A DNA stretch of 5,984 bases from CAZQKE01 sp964593865 (GCA_964593865.1 CAZQKE010000133.1:1-5984); one strand, 5' to 3'; numbered from the stretch's first letter, positions 1-5,189 are shown. Notes: generated by a model not told the origin, from the sequence alone. Made by a program: numbers and translations.

Positions 1-1
1 G

Positions 2-415
2 GCCTTTGTCGCCGAGGTATCCGGTCTGGATGGAAACACAATCGAAGTATACGATCTGGCCACCCTTCACTTTCCGCGGGACGTAAGCCGCCTGCTGATC
101 AAGACCGGCAACTCGTACTTTTGGGAAGACCGACTGACCGAATTTGAGAGGGACTTTGTTCATCTCAGCCCCAAAGCCGCCCACTGGCTGGTCCAACGGG
201 GCATCCGCCTGGTCGGCGTGGACTATCTCTCGGTGGAGGCTTTTGGCGTGAGTCGCTACCGGGTCCACAAAACGCTGTTGGACGCCAACGTCGTCATTGT
301 CGAAGGGCTGAACCTGAGCCGCGTGCCCGAAGGGTGGTGTCACCTGGTCTGTCTGCCCCTCAGAATCGAGGGGGCCGACGGCGCACCGGCCCGGGTTCTG
401 ATCATCCGGCAATGA
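2..415 (+). CDS. Cyclase family protein (kynurenine formamidase-like), C-terminal part
   Basis: The open frame enters from the left window edge and ends at TGA 413-415, leaving 137 visible residues. They match the C-terminal half of the cyclase family (PF04199), metal-dependent hydrolases that include the bacterial kynurenine formamidase KynB. Visible family features are the HLSPKAAHWLVQRGIRLVG stretch (about residues 54-72), Asp74 in VGVDYLSVE, His89 in VHKTLL and Glu101 in VIVEGLNLS. The chain then ends in the usual beta-strand run with PLRIEGADGAPARVLI. The N-terminal metal-binding HxGTHxDxPxH motif lies outside the window, so catalytic competence cannot be judged. The substrate is unknown: many members are annotated as KynB without proof. 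The small CBM48 gene follows after 15 bases on the same strand and is probably cotranscribed, although no functional link is obvious. The family call is firm; the exact activity is not. Confidence 0.85.
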   Translation, partial: AFVAEVSGLDGNTIEVYDLATLHFPRDVSRLLIKTGNSYFWEDRLTEFERDFVHLSPKAAHWLVQRGIRLVGVDYLSVEAFGVSRYRVHKTLLDANVVIVEGLNLSRVPEGWCHLVCLPLRIEGADGAPARVLIIRQ

Positions 416-418
416 ACC

Positions 419-426
419 GGAGGGGG
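419..426 (+). promoter_or_regulatory. Shine-Dalgarno site of the CBM48 gene
   Basis: GGAGGGGG lies in the 15-base gap between the cyclase stop and the ATG at 431. GGAGG is 7 bases from the start codon, which supports this start and translation from a shared transcript. Confidence 0.75.
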
Positions 427-430
427 AACA

Positions 431-742
431 ATGATCACCAAAGAGGCGATTGGCACAGGACGAGTCCGAGTTACCTTTGAATTGCCCTCCAACATGTGGG
501 CCGAACGGGTCAACCTGGTGGGCGAGTTCAACGATTGGGACACAACCGCAACCCCCATGAACCGCGACCGCGCCGACGCCAACTGGAACGTGAGTCTGGA
601 CCTGGAGGCGGGGAAAGCGTATCGCTTTCGCTACCTGGTAGACGGCAAGGAATGGCTCAACGACTGGCACGCCGACGACCATGTGGAGAACCCTTACGGT
701 TCTTACGATTCGGTCGTGGACCTGCGCAGCGAACCGGATTAA
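431..742 (+). CDS. Small isoamylase early-set / CBM48 glycogen-binding domain protein
   Basis: This 103-residue protein consists almost entirely of one CBM48/AMPK-type glycogen-recognition (isoamylase N-terminal, early-set Ig-like) domain. Recognisable elements are VNLVGEFNDWD (residues 27-37), TPM (41-43), the strand NWNVSLDLEAG (51-61), YRFRYLVDG (64-72) and the end motif ENPYGSYDSVV (86-96). The family binds alpha-glucans or acts as an adaptor for starch- and glycogen-active enzymes. No catalytic domain is attached and there is no signal peptide, so a cytoplasmic role is expected. Stand-alone proteins of about 100 residues like this one occur in many bacteria, and their partner is usually unknown. 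The ATG is chosen because of the strong upstream Shine-Dalgarno site. It follows a cyclase-family gene by 15 bases, and no glycogen enzyme is visible in the window. The domain call is firm; the biological role is open. Confidence 0.88.
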   Translation: MITKEAIGTGRVRVTFELPSNMWAERVNLVGEFNDWDTTATPMNRDRADANWNVSLDLEAGKAYRFRYLVDGKEWLNDWHADDHVENPYGSYDSVVDLRSEPD

Positions 743-750
743 CCCTGCAA

Positions 751-771
751 TTCGCTCAGGGGGTGAGCGAA
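751..771 (+). terminator. Hairpin after the CBM48 gene, weak terminator candidate
   Basis: A perfect inverted repeat, TTCGCTCA with TGAGCGAA around a GGGGG loop, begins 8 bases after the CBM48 stop. It is in the right place for transcript end formation, but no T-run follows. It may be a weak or factor-assisted terminator or a 3'-end stabilising hairpin. Confidence 0.35.
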
Positions 772-853
772 CGTCCCCAAGATATTGTATGATCAAAGAG
801 CTACCCCCCTACATCTAGTGGGCGGCGGGAGCAAAAATAAGCCAAAAGGGTTA

Positions 854-883
854 TTGCCAACTCCCCCTCTCTTGGGGTATAAT
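854..883 (+). promoter_or_regulatory. Sigma70-type promoter of the LysM-PA14 gene
   Basis: A perfect -10 hexamer TATAAT (878-883) is preceded, with an 18-base spacer, by TTGCCA (854-859), one mismatch from the TTGACA consensus. Transcription would begin near 890 and give a leader of about 58 bases before the GTG at 948. The site lies in the non-coding gap between the CBM48 and LysM-PA14 genes. This suggests the secreted protein is transcribed on its own. Confidence 0.7.
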
Positions 884-932
884 GTATCCTGGGCATCGTC
901 TATCCCGGCAGGAATGGGAACAGCTGTAAGCG

Positions 933-939
933 AAAGGAG
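933..939 (+). promoter_or_regulatory. Shine-Dalgarno site deciding the GTG start at 948
   Basis: AAAGGAG sits 8 bases before the GTG. An in-frame TAA at 927-929 rules out any earlier start, so GTG 948 is the only reasonable one. Confidence 0.8.
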
Positions 940-947
940 TTGGAACG

Positions 948-2144
948 GTGAAGAGATATTTACTCGTTGGGCTTTTGTTGGCAACGTTGGTGTTGACCGG
1001 TGTGCTCGTCCCTCACAAGGCGCAGGCCGCCTGCCAGACGGTTCGCCATGTGGTCAAACCGGGCGAGACCCTAAACCAGATCTCCCGCCATTACGGCGTC
1101 TCGGTCTCGGCTATCGTCAAGGCCAACAACCTGTGGAACCCCAACCTGATCTACTCCGGTCAGGTGCTGTTGATCCCGGTGTGCAGTAGCACCACGCCGC
1201 CTCCCTCGCAATGCACCAAAATCCACGTCGTCAAACGGGGCGAGTACCTGAAATCTATCGCCGCCAAATACGGCACAACCTGGCAGGCCATCGCCAATCT
1301 GAACAACATCAAAAACCCCAACCTGATCTATGTCGGTCAGCGGCTCAAGATCCCCGTCAAGTGCTCCTCCCCCGGCGACGGCAGCAGCGGCAGCGGGCCG
1401 TGGAAAGCTCAGTTTTGGGCCAACCGCTTACTGAGCGGCGACCCCAAGTTCACCAAACAGTACAAAAGAGTGGATTTCAATTGGGGGAAAAAGGGACCGG
1501 GCGGCGGCATCGCCGGGACCGACTTTTCCGCCCGTTTCACCCGGTCTCGCTACTTCGATGCAGGCATCTACCGCTTCAACGTCATCGTGGATGATGGCGT
1601 CCGCGTCTGGGTGGATGGGGTGTTGATCATTGACCAGTGGCACGACACCGCCCCCAAACAGTACATTGCCGAAAAGCAGCTCAGCGCGGGCAACCACACC
1701 TTGCAGATTGATTACTATCAGCACAAGGGCGGGGCGCAGATCAAGTTCTGGCCGGAGCCGGTGAACGGTCAGGCTGCCTGGAAGGGCGTCTATTTCAACA
1801 ACATGCAGCTAAAGAACAACCCCGTGATCACCCGCTACTACAAGACCGTGGATTTCGACTGGGGCAAAAAGTCACCGGCTTCCGGTGTGACGGCGGACTA
1901 TTTCTCGGCCCGCTACACAGGCGAGTTCCAGTTCTCCGGGGGGCGCTACCGCTTTATCGCCACGGTGGACGATGGCATTCGCGTTTGGATCGACGACAAC
2001 CTGATCATAGACAGCTGGCGCAGCGGTTCGACGCGCACCCTGACCGCCGATGTGGATGTGGCCCAGGGAAAGCACACCGTCAAGATCGAATACTTTGAGG
2101 AAAAGGGTTCTGCCGTCTGCAAACTGCGCTGGACGCAAAAGTAA
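948..2144 (+). CDS. Secreted protein with two LysM and two PA14 domains
   Basis: This 398-residue protein starts at GTG. A Sec signal peptide (KR, then a hydrophobic core at about residues 4-21) ends at AQA, with predicted cleavage after residue 27. LysM domain 1 (about 31-78) and LysM domain 2 (about 91-138) carry the typical VKPGETLNQIS / VKRGEYLKSIA and NPNLIYSGQ / NPNLIYVGQ motifs. LysM binds GlcNAc-containing glycans such as peptidoglycan. A short Gly/Ser linker (142-150) leads to two PA14-like domains (about 152-268 and 278-397), each with DFxWGKK, a DDG turn (215-217 and 341-343) and RVW(V/I)D. PA14 is a beta-barrel module usually linked to carbohydrate binding. Cys29/79 and Cys89/139 bracket the two LysM modules. 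No catalytic domain is present, so an envelope-bound glycan-binding or structural role is inferred. It has its own promoter upstream and a strong terminator downstream. The domain calls are firm; the exact role is unknown. Confidence 0.93.
   Translation: MKRYLLVGLLLATLVLTGVLVPHKAQAACQTVRHVVKPGETLNQISRHYGVSVSAIVKANNLWNPNLIYSGQVLLIPVCSSTTPPPSQCTKIHVVKRGEYLKSIAAKYGTTWQAIANLNNIKNPNLIYVGQRLKIPVKCSSPGDGSSGSGPWKAQFWANRLLSGDPKFTKQYKRVDFNWGKKGPGGGIAGTDFSARFTRSRYFDAGIYRFNVIVDDGVRVWVDGVLIIDQWHDTAPKQYIAEKQLSAGNHTLQIDYYQHKGGAQIKFWPEPVNGQAAWKGVYFNNMQLKNNPVITRYYKTVDFDWGKKSPASGVTADYFSARYTGEFQFSGGRYRFIATVDDGIRVWIDDNLIIDSWRSGSTRTLTADVDVAQGKHTVKIEYFEEKGSAVCKLRWTQK
1401..2138 (+). repeat. Tandem PA14 duplication within the LysM-PA14 gene
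   Basis: The two PA14-like modules align without a gap over their core. DFNWG (residues 176-180) and DFDWG (302-306), and the two VDDG turns (214 and 340), are each exactly 126 residues apart. The copies differ at many residues and codons, so the duplication is old. Confidence 0.8.
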
Positions 2145-2164
2145 CCACAGCGTTATCCGATTTT

Positions 2165-2202
2165 GGGCCTGGCGGGTCCTGCGACCTGTCAGGCCCTTTT
2201 TT
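2165..2202 (+). terminator. Strong intrinsic terminator of the LysM-PA14 gene
   Basis: A 14-base-pair stem (2165-2178 with 2183-2196, two G-U pairs) closes a CTGC loop and is followed at once by six T residues (2197-2202). The outer part is GGGCCTG / CAGGCCC. It starts 20 bases after the TAA of the LysM-PA14 gene. Read on the minus strand, the stem is followed by A residues, so it should work in one direction only. Confidence 0.92.
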
Positions 2203-2222
2203 AACGCCTTTGGATTTTGCCC

Positions 2223-2238
2223 CGCAAAGACGCAGAGG
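2223..2238. repeat. Short CGCAAAGACGCAGAGG element in the convergent gap
   Basis: Two near-identical 8-base units (CGCAAAGA, CGCAGAGG) stand in tandem between the terminator and the end of the zinc-ribbon gene. They resemble a short G/A-rich intergenic repeat that I recall from many environmental bacterial genomes. With only two units in this window, the assignment is tentative. Confidence 0.3.
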
Positions 2239-2261
2239 CCAGAGATCTGTCTAAATCCCGA

Positions 2262-3170
2262 TTACTTCCAGAAGAAGGAACGTTCCTCGCTGGCCGGGCT
2301 GAGGGGTGTGTACTGTGCGTTGCCGTCGGCGTCGGTCGTTTTGCGGGCCAGGCTCACACTCCAATAGTAAACGCGCTCGGTCTCCTGATCGGCGCGGAGG
2401 TACAGCCCGGCGTCCACGAACCAGGAGGTCCGCTGCACACACACCTGAATCCCCGCCGGTGAGCCGTTCTCGGTCCAGCGCAGGCCGATCAGAAAGCACT
2501 CGTCGGGGGCCAGGGTGTGGGTACTGCTCCAACCCAGCTCGATATTGGCCTCCGCGCCGTTGAACACGGCCCCGTCCTCCGGCTTGTCCAGAGTGGGCGG
2601 TTCCAGGGTAGGTTGAGGCGTCGGCGTGAAGGTGGGCGTGGTCTTGGGTTTGGGCGTGTTGGTAGGCCGGGCGCGGGTGGCGGTGGGGGTGATGGTCGGG
2701 GTGTCGGTTGGTGTTGGGGTGTGGGTCGGTGTGGGAGTGCTGGTCGGCGTCGGCGTCTGGGTGGGAGTGGGCGTCGGCGTTGGGGTGTTGGTCGGGGAGG
2801 GGGTGATGGAGGGAGTCAGTGAGGGTGTTAGCGTTGGAATCTCGACCAGGACGGGAGCCTCGCTGGCCACAGCCTGCACCGTATCCACGACGGCTACCGG
2901 TTGGACGTGGGGCAGGATGGCCCACAACCAAAAACCGATTCCCCCAACCAGGGCCAGGACCGCCGCCGCGCCCAGGGCCAGCAGCAGGGGACGCAGCCAA
3001 TCGGCCTGCAACGGCTCGCCACAAGCCGGACAGACCGTCAGGTTGCTGCGGCTCACCGTGCCACAGCGTCGGCAGCGCACCCGCCGGGGCTGCCGCTGGG
3101 GTTTGCCACAATGAGGACAGATGACCTGTTCCGGTAAGAGTTCTGCGCCGCAACGACTACACTTTTTCAA
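2262..3170 (-). CDS. Zinc-ribbon, single-pass membrane protein with Thr-Pro linker and C-terminal Ig-like region
   Basis: This 302-residue protein starts at TTG; in-frame TAA and TGA codons lie just upstream, so no earlier start exists. Two zinc-ribbon motifs open the protein: C4/C7 with C18/C21, and C33/C36 with C47/C50. A single hydrophobic segment follows (about residues 60-84), with Arg60 on the N-side, predicting a cytoplasmic zinc ribbon and an outside C-terminus. Residues about 112-190 are a Thr/Pro-rich linker. The last 110 residues begin LDKPEDGAVFNG, contain WSS, SW and YYWSVSL strands and two Cys (225, 244), and look like an Ig/FnIII-type beta domain. I do not recognise a named family for this end. 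The architecture is familiar from Chloroflexota. The gene follows rseP by 52 bases and probably shares its transcript. Function is unknown; sensing or signalling across the membrane is an inference. An overlapping minus-strand frame of similar length (2251-3153) is judged a shadow. Confidence 0.85.
   Translation of the reverse strand: MKKCSRCGAELLPEQVICPHCGKPQRQPRRVRCRRCGTVSRSNLTVCPACGEPLQADWLRPLLLALGAAAVLALVGGIGFWLWAILPHVQPVAVVDTVQAVASEAPVLVEIPTLTPSLTPSITPSPTNTPTPTPTPTQTPTPTSTPTPTHTPTPTDTPTITPTATRARPTNTPKPKTTPTFTPTPQPTLEPPTLDKPEDGAVFNGAEANIELGWSSTHTLAPDECFLIGLRWTENGSPAGIQVCVQRTSWFVDAGLYLRADQETERVYYWSVSLARKTTDADGNAQYTPLSPASEERSFFWK
2613..2837 (-). repeat. Thr-Pro codon repeat tract
   Basis: This tract encodes the TPTPT-like linker (residues 112-186) of the zinc-ribbon protein. 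The coding strand is C/A-rich and the plus strand carries runs of three to five G. It is a low-complexity, slippage-prone coding repeat. Such linkers typically act as extended, possibly O-glycosylated stalks outside the membrane. Confidence 0.85.
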
Positions 3171-3177
3171 TGGACTG

Positions 3178-3181
3178 CCTC
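3178..3181 (-). promoter_or_regulatory. Shine-Dalgarno site for the TTG start of the zinc-ribbon gene
   Basis: Read on the minus strand, GAGG lies 7 bases before the TTG at 3170. It is a modest site, but with in-frame stops immediately upstream it fixes the start. An ATG 14 bases upstream is out of frame and soon meets TAG. Confidence 0.6.
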
Positions 3182-3222
3182 ATTACTCGTTTGTCCACCC
3201 TCTGCCGGAGAGGGCAAATGCC

Positions 3223-4503
3223 TCAGAACAAACTTGACCAGTCTACCGCCGGAAGGGGATTGACCAGGTCTTGCCAGGTGATGAGCAGCATCAGCGCTAC
3301 CAAAAAGGCCATGCCGATCAGGTGAACCAGGCCCTCTTTGGCCGGGTCCACGCGACGCCCACGAACGCCCTCCACGATGATAAAAAGAATGCGGCCTCCA
3401 TCGAGGCCCGGCAGGGGCAGCAGGTTGGTGACGGCCAGAGCGACGCTCAGGCTGCCCATCAGCTGCATCACCGGGAACCACCAGCCGGTATCAAGGGAAT
3501 AGTTGACCGCATCGCCGACCATCTGGCCCACGCCCACCGGCCCGACAGGCCGGGCCAGCTCGGCGGGGATCAAGCCCTTGATGATCTGGATGGGGACGGT
3601 AAAGATGAACCCGGCCATGCGCACCGTTTGTTGCAAGCCCATCCACAGAGCCTGGGGCAGAGGGTAGCGTTGGACGGTGGTGCGGGGGGCCAGGCCAATG
3701 CCGATGGCTCCTTCGCCGGGCGGTGGGTTCAAGCGCGGCGTGACCGAGATTTCGATGATCTCGTCCCCTCGCCGGACGGTGAGCCGGATCGGCTCGCCCA
3801 GGTGCTCTTGCACATAGGCCGGCAGGTCGGCGACGGCCAAAATCTCGACGCCGTCGGCTTGCAGGATCACATCGTTGGGTTGCAAACCCACCTCCTCCGC
3901 CGGAGAACCGGGGGCAACCGTTGTGACGACGGCGTTCTGCGGATCGGCAATGGCCGGTCCGCCCAGGGCAAAGGCCAGAGCGAAAAAGAGAACGGCCGTC
4001 AGCAGGTTCATCAACGCCCCGGCAGACAGGACAAAGACGCGGGTCCGCTTGCTCTTGCTGGCCAGGCTGCCGGGGAAGGTGGGGTCCTCCTCACCCAACA
4101 TCTTGGCAAAGCCGCCAAAAGGGATGGCATTGAGGGAAAAGACCGTGCCCGGATCCAGGAACTCGATATAGCCGCCCGAACCGACCTGCCCGGCGGCAGG
4201 GTCCACCTCCTGGATGCGCGTCAGGACCAGGCGGCCTTTGGAGTCGGTTTCGGTTTCGTAACGGACTGCCGACCGGGCCTGTAAACCTTCCGGCAGTTTG
4301 ATGCTGCGGGGGATGACAATCTCCTGACCGTCAATGACGATTTTGCCTTTGGTACGCCAGAAGGCCAGAAGGCGGGGGGGATAGCCAAAACCAAACTCTT
4401 CGACGACGATGCCGGAAAGTTTGGCTGCGGCATAGTGCCCCAATTCATGAACGAAAATGAGAATGCTCAGGGAAATGATCAACCCTAAAATCGTTGCGAT
4501 CAT
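3223..4503 (-). CDS. rseP: RseP-type site-2 protease (M50 intramembrane zinc metalloprotease)
   Basis: This 426-residue membrane protease cuts transmembrane segments of substrates such as anti-sigma factors. The first membrane segment ends in the zinc motif HELGH (His19, Glu20, His23). The LNAIPFGGFAKM stretch (124-135) matches the conserved beta-loop after it. Further membrane segments lie at about 157-180, 345-365 and 391-410. The third zinc ligand is Asp368 in the NLLPLPGLDGG motif (360-370). One PDZ domain (about 190-256, with APGSPAEEVGLQPNDVILQADG-like sequence) lies in between; E. coli RseP has two. Compared with common RseP/RasP proteins there are about 65 extra residues between the FGFGYPP region and the LNAIPFGG loop. 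The gene starts 17 bases after iscU-iscX and is followed by the zinc-ribbon gene, so an operon is likely. It lacks the dxr neighbour seen in many bacteria. All catalytic residues are present. Confidence 0.95.
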   Translation of the reverse strand: MIATILGLIISLSILIFVHELGHYAAAKLSGIVVEEFGFGYPPRLLAFWRTKGKIVIDGQEIVIPRSIKLPEGLQARSAVRYETETDSKGRLVLTRIQEVDPAAGQVGSGGYIEFLDPGTVFSLNAIPFGGFAKMLGEEDPTFPGSLASKSKRTRVFVLSAGALMNLLTAVLFFALAFALGGPAIADPQNAVVTTVAPGSPAEEVGLQPNDVILQADGVEILAVADLPAYVQEHLGEPIRLTVRRGDEIIEISVTPRLNPPPGEGAIGIGLAPRTTVQRYPLPQALWMGLQQTVRMAGFIFTVPIQIIKGLIPAELARPVGPVGVGQMVGDAVNYSLDTGWWFPVMQLMGSLSVALAVTNLLPLPGLDGGRILFIIVEGVRGRRVDPAKEGLVHLIGMAFLVALMLLITWQDLVNPLPAVDWSSLF

Positions 4504-4520
4504 GCTGATTCTAACCTTTT

Positions 4521-5162
4521 CTATCCGCTGCGGACTTGGTGCCAGGCCATTTGCAGCTTCTCCAGGATCTCTTCGTTGGCCGCTTCGGGGTCGTCGTCAA
4601 AACCGGGCAGGTTGAGGATCATCTTGAAGAGTTTGGAGATGCTCAAGTCCAGGGGGTCCACATCGGGGTATGCGCTGTGCAGGGCACGCACCATGCGGCT
4701 GAAATCGTTCCAATGCAGGGGTTGGCGGGCTTCCTCCACATCGCGGGGGGCGATCACGTCCTCTTTGATCAGCTCCGCTGCTTTTTCCAACTCACCCTGC
4801 CGGGTATAATAGTCGGCCAGGGTCGCCCGCAGGGCATCGGCGGCCAGCACCGAACAGTGCATTTTGATCGGTGGCAGGCCGTCCAACGCTTCGGCGATGG
4901 CCCGGTTGGTCAGTTCCAACGCTTCGTCAATGGTTTTGCCCTTGATCAGTTCGGTGGCCATCGAACTGGTGGCGATGGCCGCGCCGCAGCCAAAGGTGCG
5001 AAACTTGATGTCGGTGATCACATCGTCCTGGATCTTGACCGACATCTCCATCAGATCGCCGCAAGTGGGGTTGCCGGTGCGTCCTACTCCGTCGGCGTCC
5101 TCAATAACCCCCACGTTGCGGGGGTTCATAAAGTGGTCCATGACCTTGTCGCTGTATTCCAA
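4521..5162 (-). CDS. iscU: Fe-S cluster scaffold IscU fused to an IscX domain
   Basis: This 213-residue protein starts at TTG behind a strong Shine-Dalgarno site. Residues 1 to about 127 are an IscU-type scaffold, on which [2Fe-2S] clusters are built from cysteine-desulfurase sulfur. The ligands are Cys34 (NPTCGD, with Asp36), Cys59 (FGCGAA) and His102-Cys103 (MHCSVLA). LPPIK (96-100) is the site recognised by the HscA chaperone in Isc systems, and the histidine before the third cysteine favours IscU over SufU. After a charged linker, residues about 148-210 match IscX (YfhJ): LHWND, AYPDVDP (164-170), GFDDDPEAANEEILE (187-201) and Trp207. These line up with the whole of the roughly 66-residue E. 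coli IscX as I recall it. IscX is normally a separate acidic protein that binds the desulfurase IscS and iron. No desulfurase, iscA, hscA or iscR is in the window. It is the first gene of the likely iscU-rseP-zinc-ribbon unit. Confidence 0.93.
   Translation of the reverse strand: MEYSDKVMDHFMNPRNVGVIEDADGVGRTGNPTCGDLMEMSVKIQDDVITDIKFRTFGCGAAIATSSMATELIKGKTIDEALELTNRAIAEALDGLPPIKMHCSVLAADALRATLADYYTRQGELEKAAELIKEDVIAPRDVEEARQPLHWNDFSRMVRALHSAYPDVDPLDLSISKLFKMILNLPGFDDDPEAANEEILEKLQMAWHQVRSG
4524..4721 (-). other. IscX-like domain at the C-terminus of the IscU fusion
   Basis: These bases encode residues 148-213 of the scaffold protein. The domain keeps the IscX signature: Trp151 and Asp153 near the start, AYPDVDP, the acidic FDDDP followed by NEEILE, and a late Trp. 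There is no stop, frameshift or internal start with a Shine-Dalgarno site between it and IscU, so the two are one polypeptide. Confidence 0.85.
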
Positions 5163-5168
5163 TCGAAG

Positions 5169-5173
5169 CCTCC
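5169..5173 (-). promoter_or_regulatory. Shine-Dalgarno site deciding the TTG start of iscU-iscX
   Basis: Read on the minus strand, GGAGG stands 6 bases before the TTG at 5162. The MEYSDKVMDHF start that results matches the usual IscU N-terminus. Confidence 0.8.
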
Positions 5174-5177
5174 GTAT

Positions 5178-5189
5178 GTTTGATCAAAC
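5178..5189. promoter_or_regulatory. 12-base palindrome GTTTGATCAAAC, operator candidate
   Basis: This perfect palindrome lies 15 bases upstream of the iscU-iscX start, just before its Shine-Dalgarno site and within the predicted leader. It could be a binding site for a dimeric repressor, for example an iron or redox regulator. It is not recognisable as a Fur or IscR box, and no regulator gene is in the window. In RNA it could form a small hairpin whose flanking CCG and CGG would touch the Shine-Dalgarno site. Confidence 0.35.

Noticed and set aside
790..797. TGATCAAA near 790 considered as a second copy of the palindrome upstream of iscU-iscX
   Set aside because: Only eight bases are shared and the palindrome is not preserved on the left side; this is expected by chance.
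785..1189. Plus-strand frame of 134 codons over the LysM-PA14 promoter and start
   Set aside because: It runs through the promoter and into the LysM gene in another frame, and lacks a ribosome site and domain signal.
2782..2813. G-runs on the plus strand considered as a G-quadruplex
   Set aside because: Four G-tracts are present, but one loop is eight bases and the runs follow directly from Thr-Pro codons on the other strand. There is no sign of selection for the structure.
2613..2837. Repetitive tract considered as a CRISPR array or minisatellite
   Set aside because: There are no repeats of constant length with unique spacers; it is a coding Thr-Pro linker in frame with the zinc-ribbon gene.
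2626..3114. Plus-strand frame of Val/Gly repeats
   Set aside because: It is the reverse reading of the Thr-Pro codon repeats, not an independent repeat protein.
2251..3153. Long minus-strand frame (300 codons) overlapping the zinc-ribbon gene almost completely
   Set aside because: It is an off-frame reading of the Thr-Pro repeat gene, rich in His/Asp/Pro and Arg/Gly runs with no recognisable domain. The other frame has paired CxxC motifs, a membrane segment and a linker.
3198..3214. Hairpin (CCCTCT/AGAGGG, five-base loop) between rseP and the zinc-ribbon gene, considered as a terminator
   Set aside because: The stem is only six base pairs and has no U-run on the minus-strand transcript, so it is unlikely to separate the two genes.
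3271..4284. Plus-strand open frame of 337 codons antisense to rseP
   Set aside because: Its composition (Gln/Asp/His/Arg-rich, no hydrophobic core) is that of a shadow in GC-rich DNA, and the opposite strand encodes a clear site-2 protease.
4536..5183. Plus-strand open frame of 215 codons antisense to iscU-iscX
   Set aside because: It mirrors a confidently identified gene and has no recognisable domain of its own.
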